A stretch of 64,000 nt of DNA, taken from NCBI GenBank assembly GCA_027919835.1, contig JANVFP010000006.1, forward strand, positions 992,001 to 1,056,000, read 5' to 3'. Position numbers and translations under genes: made by a program. The DNA is from Lentinula raphanica. Its lineage: Eukaryota; Basidiomycota; Agaricomycetes; Agaricales; Omphalotaceae. Shown here piece by piece: positions 12,129 through 21,801 of the stretch. The notes below the pieces were generated by a model. That model had not been told where the DNA came from. It saw only the letters and a list, made by a program, of their open reading frames with translations, and did not search any database. Every line of letters starts with the position of its first letter. Within the stretch, counting starts at the first letter, position 1.

Positions 12129-13234
12129 TGTTGATAGAGTTGTATCAGTGGACGAACAAATCATAGGAGTATGTAAGAGCGAGTCAGAGGATGGTCTCGA
12201 TCATCTCTTTCGTTATTTCTGATATCCTTCACTCCTCCACTTCTTCACTATTCTATCCTTTCTCTGTTTCCTGTTTCACATTCGATTTCCTCCTCTCACT
12301 CACACAATCGTTTTACACGCATAACAAGTCCACATCATATTCTCGTCAGACTCATTAACATCATCATTCATTATACCCCCCATACACTCTTTAGTTCTAT
12401 TTTCTATGACCTGATTTCCTCAACAGCCTCATTGTTTTGTTTTCGTCATACGAGTTATTTTCTTATGTTCTTCCCCTCTTCCCTCTTCCCTCTCTTTCGC
12501 TTTTGGTTCACCTTCTCCTCTAAATTGTAATTGTTTGTCTGCTTCATCTCCCCCTCCGAACTTGGCAACTAGTTCAGACAAGACCAACACTCACTTATCC
12601 TGCGCTTTCCTTTGCTCTCCTCCTCCATCGTCTGTTTTCCCTTTTTCGTTTGTCTTTCATTCTTCTGTCCTTGCTCCGCTCCCCCATCCACAATAGTCCA
12701 TCACCAATCCACAATCCACTGCAATCTACGTACGTACTTAATACTCGATCGCGCACACACTCATTCTTATTTCCCCGATTCACTCTGTGTTTTCTTCTTT
12801 TGGTCTATATGCTTCATCATGCACTTTCCGTTGACTTATACTGTGTTTTTTTGCTGAGGTTTTCATGATTAGTCTCGTCTTTTCTGAACTAGTACTTGAA
12901 ACTTGTTAGTAAATAGTAATTAATCGTATTATCTCTGACCAGTGACGTTCATCTGAGTCTTTCGAACATCAACTCTTTCGCAACTTCTCAGTTCTGACTG
13001 CGAATGTTAACTTAGTAATTATCACCAGTCACTATTTAAGTCTGCACACGTATGCTTATGGCCAGTTACGACTACCAGCGTGGTAGCTTTCTATGGTGTC
13101 TGTATCGTGATGAGTCGCTGCGGAGGGAACTCGGATGTAAAATATGGTGCTTACATTATTGTGAACAATAATGACCATAAACCACATACATATAAAGCAC
13201 CAACCGTCCTCTCAGAGGCTTTCCGACATACGAT
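12129..13234. other. C/T-rich intergenic region
   Basis: About 1.1 kb with no gene. From 12190 to 12870 the plus strand is strongly pyrimidine-rich. It probably contains the Rho GEF 3' untranslated region. From about 13030 it becomes the promoter of the NmrA-like gene, with a possible TATA element (ACATATAAAG) at about 13190, some 45 bp before the ATG. Confidence 0.5.
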
Positions 13235-14280
13235 ATGAAGTCTCAACGCATCGCTGTCGCAGGCGGAACTGGCAAAATCGGGAGACACATTGTCGAAGGC
13301 CTGCTTGAAATCAAACATCAGCACTCGCTCGAAATTATCGTCCTCTCTCGTTCGCAGTCACCAGACGTTGAATACGCAGGAGCCAAGGCACCTGTCATCC
13401 CAGTAGACTACCAAGACCAGACCTCTTTGCAGGAGGTCCTAGATCGGTTCCAAATCGACACTATCATTTCTACTTTGGCTGGTCGACCTGCTGAGTTGGT
13501 GTACATCGCTGCACAGGAAAACCTCCTTCGCGCCGCCTTATCAGTCCCCTCGTTTCGTCGATTCGCTCCCAGCGAGTTTGCTATCGATTCGAAACAAGTC
13601 GGAGCATTTGTCAGTCTCTACAAGAACAAGCTGCCGATTATTGACTTACTTCAACGAGTCAAACAAGAGCGTGCAGATTCTTTCGAATATAGTCTCTTCG
13701 AATGCGGCATATTCATGAATTACCTTGGATATGGGAATACCAAACCGGGGGGCGACGAAGCCCATGGACATTTGGCTCGTTTCCCCCTCATTTTCAATCT
13801 GTCGACACAGTCAGCAGACATCCCTGGGGACGGAGAGAAGCAACTATGGTACACACGTGCAGAAGATGTCGGCAAGTTTGTTGCTGCAGCCACCCAGCTT
13901 GACAGCTGGGAGGTGTACAATAATATGGCAGGGGAAATATTGTCCATGAACGAGGTGGTGCGGTTGTGCGAAGACGTATGCGGTGAGTGGAGTCGTGATT
14001 GGCCCAGATTGACCGTCTGTTAGTACATAGCACCCGCTCAACGGCAATCTGATTTGCAGGTACGAATTTCACTGTTAAATACAACACCCGCGAGGAACTT
14101 GTTGCAAGGATGAGTCCTGCTCCGGAGCAAGCTATGGCCAACTTTTTCACAGAGTCATTCATTGCAGTTCTTGACGGAGGATTTGATATCAAGGATCCTA
14201 TGAATCTGAACAGATTAGTGGATGTGAAGCCCATGGGAGTTCGAGAGTTCCTTGAAAAATGGTGGGGTAGTACTAGTTAG
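13235..14280 (+). CDS. NmrA-like / isoflavone-reductase-like NAD(P)-binding protein
   Basis: An atypical short-chain dehydrogenase of the NmrA/isoflavone-reductase group. Such proteins are either redox sensors or reductases of aromatic substrates. The start at 13235 gives a Rossmann fold at the very N-terminus (IAVAGGTGKIGRHIVEGLL, matching GxxGxxG). Then come IIVLSRSQ, VIPVDYQDQTSL and IDTIISTLAG. The segment FRRFAPSEFAIDSK matches the family's FxPSEFG region, with Ala in place of the usual Gly. One intron with donor GTGAGT at 13983 joins to KYNTREELVARMSPAPEQAM and ends VREFLEKWWGSTS. The predicted length is 322 residues, normal for the family. The substrate is unknown. No biosynthetic partner lies next to it. 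Confidence 0.85.
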
Positions 14281-14918
14281 AGTCGAATCTGTAAAGCATT
14301 GTGATAGGATGAGTTACGGCAATTTTTGAACCTTTTTGAACTATTATTTTGGGATGAAGCTCTCGTTCCAGCGAGGTTTGTATACCATAGAGAAATGTGA
14401 TGCGGTATTTCCTGGTATTTCTGTCAAAGGTTGGGTCAATCCGACAGTCTTGTGTGATGTAGTACTACGCTTGGGAACTTATCCGCACCACCAAGCCACA
14501 ACTTGCCACACCTCATCATCTTCACCATTCTACAAATGGATTCTGATTGGACAAAGGCGTTGGACGAGCAGTACAAAGGCAGAGAACTAAAGTAGACTAA
14601 GTACAGTGAATCAGGAATGTCCATGAGCAGAAAAACGAAGGAATAAAGTACAAACCTACCACCGTACACAAGCACATACGGTGTAGGTCGTGGATAGTAA
14701 CGGAAGGTGCCGGTGATGGATTGGAAGCATTGGGGTCGGATAGTCGAAGGTGGAGCGTGTTCATCACAGAAGAGTTGGCTAGAGGAGTTTAGAGGAGTTG
14801 GCAGACAATACGTAGAACGAATGTCAGAGCGCAGGCCCTACGGTCGTGGCAATCGGCCGGTGCAGTGTTTCTAATGCCGGTTCCATCTAGCTGCACCTGC
14901 CGCTGGCTCATTCTAGTC
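14281..14918. other. Intergenic region with left copy of a diverged direct repeat
   Basis: No gene supported. Positions 14340-14480 hold the left copy of a repeat that recurs at 16965-17085, on the other side of the secreted repeat-protein gene. Confidence 0.5.
14340..14480 (+). repeat. Diverged direct repeat, left copy
   Basis: Shares the core CAGCGAGGTTTGTATACC and then AGAGAAATGTG with the copy at 16990 (CAGCGAGGTTTATATACC, AGAGAAATGCG). The likeness continues through TTCTGT and CTACGCTTGG about 80 nt on, in the same order and orientation. Similarity is partial, so an old duplication. Confidence 0.55.
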
Positions 14919-16874
14919 TTAACGCCATGTCTTGAGTATCTGCTCCATTCTGTTACGTAGCGCATCTGCTACATCCTGTGGTGAGTTTTGAACCATGTAG
15001 TGATATCGTTGGTAACACTCCGTATTTTGTTTGCGGAATTCTGACATGTCACCGCGAGCAGCCTGAAGACTAGCTGCGAATTGAGATGCACCATTGGTGA
15101 ATATTGCTTCCATTCGATGTTGAGCTTTTGTATACGCAGTGAGGCCTTGAAAATCTTCATAAACCATATCTTTGAGAGTCGGCAGAGCGGGAAGATGTGG
15201 AGGCTGTTCACAATTTATCCGTGTGGAAAGTCTGAGCACCAACATCCCCATTTCCTTGTGTTCGAATATGTACCAAGTTTTGGCACGCCTGATGTATCTG
15301 TCGCACGAGTGATTATCCCATAAGTTGAGCTCTTCGTACACTTGCGGAATACAATTGGACACAGGACCTAGGCGTGCTAGAATAATATCCGAGATAATTT
15401 CTATTTTCACCCCAAGTCGGTGAATGTCGGGTCGACTCTGAGGCAGAGCTTCTTTTATCTCCAGCCATAGCTTTCCGCTGTTGGTTTCGACAAATTGCAT
15501 CCAGGTTGTAATACCCTGAATATCCCTCTCGTATGACCCGGTGAAACGATTGATCACATTAATCACGTCTTTTGCAGATGCACGTTCAGGGAGTAAAGAC
15601 ACGTAGTGGTCGCTACTGACAACAGGTGGGCCAGTAGGATTTGGGGAACGAGACTCAATAGTAAGAGTGGCGATGTCAGTGATAGTACGCTCTTGAACAA
15701 GGGTGTGAGCGACAGATACTGAAGAGTGATGAAGTGGACCAGAACAATCGGGGACGTGAGACGCGATACTGAGAGCGCCAATGATAGTGTCTCCCTGTTC
15801 TCGAGCATCTTTATGCTGATCCGGCAATGCGGCCGCGCTGGTTGGCTGGAGTGGAACGGGAATATGGAGGGCAAGAGGAGCGGTATCATCAGCACCAGCG
15901 ATATCAGTGTCTGTACGCGTTCGAAAAGGGCGATGAGCTCCGGGCGCGCTGGAAGTGTCCGAAGAAAGGATGCTGAATGAACTACCGATAACTTCAAGTG
16001 GACCAGAAGTGGAAGTGGCACGAGACTCGACACCGGGAAGACTAGCAGCATCGTCAGCATCTGCACGCTCTTGAATCGCGAGGGAATGGAAGGGAGCAGA
16101 AGGGTAGGGTGCATGAGACTTGATACTGGGAACACTAGCAGTAGCAGTCTCATCGTCTACACGCTCTTCGATCGAAGGGGAGTGAAAGGGGCCAGAAGGG
16201 CGGGACGCACGAGACTCGATACTGGGAACACTAGCAGTAGTATCGTCTACACGCTCTTCGATCGAAGGGGAGTGAAAGGGGCCAGAAGGGCGGGGCGCAT
16301 GAGACGCGATACCGGTAACACTAGCAGTATCAGCGTCTGCATGCTCTTCACTCGAGGGGGAGACAAAGGGACCAGAAGGGTGCAGGGCACGAGACTCGAT
16401 ACCGGGAGCACTAGCAGTATCAGCGTCTGCATGCTCTTGACTCGAGGGGGAGTGAAAGGGACCATAAGGGTGGGGTGCACGAGACTCGATACTGAGAACA
16501 CTAGTATCGTCATCTTGGCTCGAGGGGTAGTTGAAGGGAGGTAGCAGATTGATGCCAGAGGGATCGCGTCTGGAGGGAAAGGAGTTCTGTGAAAGCGAAA
16601 AATCGCGGATCGGGGTTTAGGATATGACATTAGGAACCTGCATTTGATGACTCACCATGTCGAGAACATAATGTTCACCGGAAGAGACGTTGAGCTCGAT
16701 TTCACTACAATCGTGAGGATTCACGGATTCTGGGGTATCTCGGTCAAAGTGGGCGCATGAGGCTGCCTCTTGGCTGGCATGCTCAACGCTAGGCGCAAGC
16801 CGGAGGGGAGCAGCGGTAGCAATCGAAGCGGCTCCTAGAGCGACAAAGATGAGCACAGGACGTGAACGAACCAT
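14919..16874 (-). CDS. Secreted protein with tandem Ser/Pro-rich repeats and a helical C-terminal domain
   Basis: Function not recognised. The start at 16874 opens a clear signal peptide (MVRSRPVLIFVALGAASIAT, cleavage likely near ATA-AP). One intron (donor GTGAGT at 16667, about 69 nt) joins in phase to a repeat region. Five units of 30-32 residues follow (16030-16505) with the pattern IESRAPxPSGPFHSPSSQEH then ADADTAS. A degenerate sixth unit comes next. The last 270 residues are non-repetitive and probably helical (for example FTGSYERDIQGITTWMQFV and QSRPDIHRLGVKIEIISDII), ending MEQILKTWR. The total is about 630 residues. Repeats differing by a few substitutions and one two-residue insertion suggest recent unequal exchange. 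Diverged direct repeats flank the gene on both sides. Confidence 0.75.
16030..16505 (-). repeat. Tandem coding repeat, five units of 90-96 nt
   Basis: On the plus strand each unit carries a version of CACGAGACTCGATACTGGG followed by ACACTAGCAGTATC and GAGGGGGAGTGAAAGGG. Unit lengths are multiples of three, so the reading frame of the secreted protein is kept. One unit has an extra six bases. Confidence 0.85.
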
Positions 16875-17513
16875 CACAGTGGATTTTGGCAAGAGAAATT
16901 TTTAATGATTATGGGGTTGTCCGATAAGGCGACCAGCGGCTTAACGTTAAAAAGGAAGAATCAACTTGGGGGTAGAGCTATTATTTCAGCGAGGTTTATA
17001 TACCGCAGAGAAATGCGGTAATTCTGTGAAAATTCGGGTCGATTCGAATCGTGTTGTATTGACTGATGATGGTTGCTACGCTTGGACACAGCCAGAGGAA
17101 GAAGACCGTAATCCTAAGAAACCACGCAGCGGGCATACATAGGACAATCAGCGTGCATGACGATACGTGTCAGTTGCGTGTATTTGCGTGCAATGAGATG
17201 GATCAGATAAATCCGTCGGTTTCTTCAAGCCAGGGCATGGAACTAGCTAGTAGGAGGATGACACTCGAGCTTGAGGTTATAAGCTTGAGTTTTTGGAGCT
17301 TGGCTTAGCCCCGTGAAGGTCCACCGAAGCAATTTGGGCCTAGTCTGAAGACTGAAGTGCGACCAGGGTATGAATGAGGAGGTGGGACGGTCTATCCTTG
17401 TTCGATAGTTCGATTGTCACGGTGGCATGTTCGGAAAGAGTTAAACGTTACATAAGCGCTCAAACATTTGTATTGGCAGGCAAGCTTTGTCTTTTGTCTT
17501 TCTGCTCAGTACG
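16875..17513. other. Intergenic region with right copy of the direct repeat
   Basis: Divergent promoters of the secreted repeat protein and the Sds3-like gene. The repeat copy lies at 16965-17085. No gene supported; the plus-strand ORF at 17066-17308 is unrelated to any family I know. Confidence 0.45.
16965..17085 (+). repeat. Diverged direct repeat, right copy
   Basis: Partner of the repeat at 14340-14480, with the same order of matching blocks (GAGCT, CAGCGAGGTTTATATACC, AGAGAAATG, CTACGCTTGG). Confidence 0.55.
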
Positions 17514-18563
17514 ATGAACTACGGTTATTCAATCTCAGCATCCTCCTCTTTTCCTGGTCCATCCTCAACCAAACCTCATGGGCCTTTTGAAGACGGAAAA
17601 AGGAAAAGAGACGGAGAGATCTCACTGGGAAGGCCGGGAAAGAAATCAGTGAACGCAGAGAAGAGTGAGTTCAATGTCCCAGCTCCAGTTCAACGCTGGA
17701 CCTATATATCTGATAGTTTCTACAGCACCAGACACTATACAGAGAACATCACAGCTTTAGTGAACACTACTGTCTCTCTTTCCACCGAGCCATCGCAGGT
17801 ACCTTACTACAATCTTCGTCTTCTTCCCATCACCCTCGTGCGTTCTGCCCTCTTGTATCAAGACGAGCTCTCCGAAACGTACTCTCTCTCCCGTGCCCAA
17901 ACGGCATACCTCGAAGAACAACGCAAAGTCGAAGACGAATGGAAAAAAGGTCGGGATCGCGTTCGAGAACGGCTTCTCGAAGGAATCGAAGAAAGACGAA
18001 AAAGAGCTAGAGAGGACAAGGAAGGCGAAGGGATCTCCGCAGATGCTACCCTCGACTCACAGAACAGAGCACATATCACGAGAAAATTGCGAAACAAGAT
18101 GGGCACTCCACCTCCAATGACACCGCTCGGTAGTCAACCTGGGAATCCTGCTCAACCCAACGCAGGGCTCCCAGGATCAATCAGCAGCTTTCCTATCACT
18201 TCTGGTCCTTTTCTTAATCCTCACTCTTTATCCGTGGACGAGATACCGTCTCCCTTCCCGCTTTCGCTCACATCTACCACCATCACATCAACCAGTGGCG
18301 GGAGCGGTGGCAATGGTGTCTCGGGTGGCGCGGCGAGCGGAGGTGGTACTGGTGGCAATGGCCCTGGTGCGAATGCTGGTACGACAGGAGGAAGGAGGAG
18401 ACCCAAGGGTAGTGGAACGCACCAGAGTCAGGCGATTGGAGGGTTAGGGAAGAGTTTAGCGATGCTGAATACAGCGAAGGAACCGGAGATTGAGGCCGAT
18501 TTGGGAGAGATAAGAAGAGGCAATAAGAGAAGAAGAGCGGCGGTCGCTGGAGGTATCAAATGA
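17514..18563 (+). CDS. Sds3-like subunit of a Sin3/Rpd3 histone deacetylase complex
   Basis: Sds3-family proteins bridge Sin3 and the Rpd3 deacetylase in a nuclear co-repressor. The first ATG in frame is 17514 (MNYGYSISASSSFPGPSS), giving an uninterrupted 349-residue ORF without introns. A nuclear-type basic patch (GKRKRD) is followed by YISDSFYSTRHYTENITALV. The family's helical region comes next: LLYQDELSETYSLSRAQ, then KVEDEWKKGRDRVRERLLEG and IEERRKRAREDKEGEG. The second half is low-complexity (Gly/Asn/Pro). It ends with an acidic-basic tail (EIEADLGEIRRGNKRRRAAV) that the family often carries. The family call rests on the coiled-coil and KGRDRVRERLLEGIEERR block. The usual N-terminal ELEEG segment of animal Sds3 is not obvious. 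Confidence 0.75.
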   Translation: MNYGYSISASSSFPGPSSTKPHGPFEDGKRKRDGEISLGRPGKKSVNAEKSEFNVPAPVQRWTYISDSFYSTRHYTENITALVNTTVSLSTEPSQVPYYNLRLLPITLVRSALLYQDELSETYSLSRAQTAYLEEQRKVEDEWKKGRDRVRERLLEGIEERRKRAREDKEGEGISADATLDSQNRAHITRKLRNKMGTPPPMTPLGSQPGNPAQPNAGLPGSISSFPITSGPFLNPHSLSVDEIPSPFPLSLTSTTITSTSGGSGGNGVSGGAASGGGTGGNGPGANAGTTGGRRRPKGSGTHQSQAIGGLGKSLAMLNTAKEPEIEADLGEIRRGNKRRRAAVAGGIK

Positions 18564-19209
18564 TCATGGGCATATCTTATGATCTGCCGCTCACATTCTT
18601 GTATATCTACATTTATCATGGAGTATAGATGCTCACCGCTTTCATCACCATGCAGGAGATCACACTCTCGCGTTCTTCATCGAAGTACAGCACTTAGTTT
18701 CTTTGAGGCTTGCTCTCTGACCGAGACGGGGTGATTCTTCAAACGAAGGGAGCTCTGGAGATTTGTCCATTGGCTGAAGTGCAGTCAATCAGTGTCCTCA
18801 ACCTCGGTATGAAGTTTGCAAAGTTGTTCAATTATGATATTGGTTTCACGTTCTATAAGATGCGTCCATCTCCAGTAAAACTTGAATAGAGGCCTACGAG
18901 CGAAACTTGCCGGGAACTTTTCAACTGGTGGTAGGCTGCTTCCCTGTCTATAGTACAGTGTACTTGTAAGAGGTTACAGGTAACGTCGGAACCGTGGGCA
19001 TACGTACCTGCCAATGTAGTGACTGCTAAAGCGCTAACGTCCTACTGAGGCTTCCTCAAGCTTCAAGTATCATATAGATCTCACTGGCAGTCATAGACAT
19101 CGGGCAGTTAAGCTTTACGCTTCAAGGCTTGTAGTTTTTCGTGTGCGGCGGTTCATGAAAGAGGCTATATGAAGTTACAAACAGCATCAAGTATGCACTA
19201 TCCTGGCGA
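18564..19209. other. Intergenic region, nothing supported
   Basis: 3' flank of the Sds3-like gene and downstream flank of the degenerate secreted-protein copy. I see no gene or strong repeat. Confidence 0.4.
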
Positions 19210-19628
19210 GACTGCGATCAACTGGTTCCAATAATTTCGTAACTTGTGCTTATGTACTTGACTTGGGAGGTTAGGATGCTTGAGCTTCCCAATAGTGCTA
19301 GTGGGCAGATTCGCGATACCAGGCGATACCCGAGTCTTCCCAACGTGCATCCTTTAACCCCTCAGGGAAATCTTCCGCTGGTAGTGAATAAAAACAGTCA
19401 GATACAAGGAAATATCATGATGAGGTATAAAAGTTGTCAGTACCCACTTAACGGGATACAGGTCACTTTCAGCTGCTTCCGCAAATCATGCCAGATGCTT
19501 GTGTAAGGTAAGGTCATGACGAGGTGCCCTCGCTCGCCCCGTTGAAGTAGTAACAGCAAAGAAGTGCTGGCGGTTCTCCAGGTTCTCCCAGCACTAATTC
19601 GTCGACTTGAACGCCAAAAGAATGTCAT
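19210..19628 (-). pseudogene. Internally deleted copy of the secreted-protein gene at 20.0-21.3 kb
   Basis: The 5' end aligns with exon 1 of the neighbouring copy (ATGACATTCTTTTGGCG here, ATGGCATCCTTTAGGCG there), as does the upstream sequence. After about 90 nt it jumps to the homologue of the last large exon (GHLVMTLPYTSIWHDLRKQL here, GHLVMSYPYQTIWRDLHDQL there), so roughly 700 bp of middle exons is missing. The fused frame is open from ATG 19628 through an intron (donor GTGGGT, acceptor ACCAG) to TAG at 19298. The product would be about 90 residues. Past that stop, another frame still encodes LPSQVHK-like sequence shared with the other copy, so the stop comes from a frameshift. A short chimeric product is possible but more likely this is a decaying duplicate. 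Confidence 0.6.
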
Positions 19629-19990
19629 CGTACTGTTCATATGAGCCCGACGACTACGAGGATAGATGATTGGAAATTTGGGGCTTGGTCGGACTGAACG
19701 AGGAGTTTTTGGAATTTGAGATGTGGTCAATGGGGCCAGCCTTGGAGATTTTGTGAAGACTGACTTTATAGAGTAGACAGAAATGTGACGGTGCTAGCAG
19801 AGATTTTGCAAGACCAGCTTTGCAGTAGAGTGGACGGAAAGGTTATGAGAACTTGATGGGGGAAGGTCAGCGACTCAGCGCGAGCTGTTTCTGCTTGATT
19901 CTGTGACCACTGACTAGGCTAGCGCTGCCGACGGAACTTGATGTCGCTGAGCCGCTGACATCCACTGGCAGATGCGCTCAAACTCAGTGC
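19629..19990. other. Duplicated upstream sequence of the paralogous pair
   Basis: Contains GATTTTGCAAGACCAGCTTT near 19800, matching GATTTTGCAAAGACCGGCTT near 21385. The duplication therefore includes promoter DNA. No separate gene. Confidence 0.5.
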
Positions 19991-21315
19991 TTATAGTGAC
20001 CATCTTGATTCGAGGTGCCCTTGCTCTCCAATTGGATCAGGAGGAAACCAATTACCTTGTACAGTCTTGTACATGTTGGTGAAATGTACATAAATACCTG
20101 AGGTGACTTACTGCCACCACGAGCAATGTCCCAGTCTCGGCCGTGAACTTGTAAAGGTTCATCATTCCATCAGGGTCTATCGCTTCCAGTACCCCCCAAA
20201 AGAGTTTATGCACTTGGCTTGGGAGCTATAGAGTTTGGCTAGGGACTCCTGAGCTTTCCTTTATTGCTACTAGGCATATTTTTGATTCCCCACTTCTCCC
20301 AATGTGCATCTTCGACATCCTCGGGGAATTCTTCAGCTAGCAATGAATTTCAACGGTCAGTCACGACAGTGAAAATCATGGCGAAATACACAGTTGTCAA
20401 CACGTACTGGTTGGGATACAGGTCAGTTTTAACTGATCATGCAAATCACGCCAGATGGTTTGGTAAGGATAGCTCATAACGAGATGCCCTCCCTCGCCCA
20501 GTGAGACATTGATGGTCTCCAAGAATTTCCTGTGCTTGAGAGATTCTTCGAAGGTCGGGAGCGCTGGTGATTCGTATATTGGGAGTGATGAGGTTAGTTC
20601 GACGTAAACCTGTAAATCGATATTCAGAATGTGAATGTCTGAAGTTCTTGAATGCGAATTGATCAGTTACCATTTTGGGGAGTAGTTTTTTGAACGCGGA
20701 CTTCTTCAATGTGACTAAACACTGATAGGGCTTCATCAGATATATAGCAAGGAGCAAGATGCAGGAGTTTGTCAACCTTCCTGTAAGTAGCCTGTTACAT
20801 GCAACCGTCAGATGTACTCTTGACCGTTCTTCGTTTCAACCCCGAAAAAAAAACCCACCCGATCATCTGATATTTCGCTGCCAGAATTACCCTTTTGCAG
20901 CAAGGATATGACTGATATACCATCTTCGGCTTTTCTCTTCTGAGTTTTCTCGAAATCTATGTCTTGTTGAGGAAGGAAAAGGGCAGACAGCTTGTCTGTT
21001 TGTTCGGTCTGTACTAATTATGGGTAAGTGCGAGAGTTATGATTACGGGCGTAGGAACGAGGATTGAGCGCTGAGCAAGGATATATGACCTACGTTGCTG
21101 GAATCATAGTAAGCAAAGCCAAGGAGTTTTTCACTCTTGGAATCGTAGAGTTTCGAACCTTTCGGCTGGTTGAACCAGTTTGACAGACTGATAGCGACAG
21201 GACGGGCCTCGCAAGAATTGAAGATGGCTGAACACAAGAGTGGTAACAACAACAAATTGATTCTCCAGGATATGCCAGCACTGTTTCTGAGTCGACATCG
21301 CCTAAAGGATGCCAT
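19991..21315 (-). pseudogene. Unknown secreted protein, frame disrupted near the C-terminus
   Basis: The start at 21315 opens a basic leader and signal-like helix (INLLLLPLLCSAIFNSCEA), then RPVAISLSNWFNQPKGSKLY. Exon 1 ends at 21094 (donor GTAGGT). Exon 2 (20859-21008) reads TEQTDKLSALFLPQQDIDFE. A third contains KLLHLAPCYISDEALSVFSH. A later exon carries VYVELTSSLPIYESPALPTF, then GHLVMSYPYQTIWRDLHDQL and, after an intron, EEFPEDVEDAHWEKWGI. That frame stops at 20239 after KGKLRSP. Downstream another frame continues LPSQVHKLFWGVLEAIDPDG then NLYKFTAETGTLLVVA, splicing to VQGNWFPPDPIGEQGH and a stop at 19991. Comparison with the second copy points to about 13 inserted bases at 20228-20241. 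The exon 3 to 4 join is also unclear. It may still make a shortened protein. The family is unknown to me. Confidence 0.55.
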
Positions 21316-21801
21316 CGTCTTGTTCGTATGAGCCGCACAACTAGTATGAGGATAGATGATTCGACAAGTGCTGTTAACAAAGATTTTGCAAAGACCGGCT
21401 TTGCAGTAGGGACAGAAGAGTACAGGGAAGATGAAGGTTGGGTGGTGAAGTTTGAGCGCTGGCGCTGAAGCGCTGAAGTCTGATGATCATAAAATGGCTG
21501 CATCGCTTCAGCCTATTCAGCCTTCAAGAGAAATACTCCGGCGGCGGTGTGGCTACCAAGTTCCAACGGAGCCTGAGGTTGTCGATGATATCGTCTGCTA
21601 GCGTTCAGGCAAAAGATGACTCCAGAGAGGATCTTCATGGGGAGGCTCTGAATTGATGTCGCTCAAAGTCGTGGAAAGAGTCGACGACTCGACTTGTCAT
21701 TGTATATACTTAGAGAGGAAGGAAGATGACTGAGAGAGTTACTGAGAATCCCGACCGCTCCCGACGGATTGACGCCGGATTTCCAAACTGAGTCGTGTGA
21801 G
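21316..21801. other. Divergent promoter region
   Basis: Between the unknown secreted-protein gene (minus) and ATG15 (plus). It includes the second copy of the duplicated upstream block near 21385. No gene supported. Confidence 0.4.
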
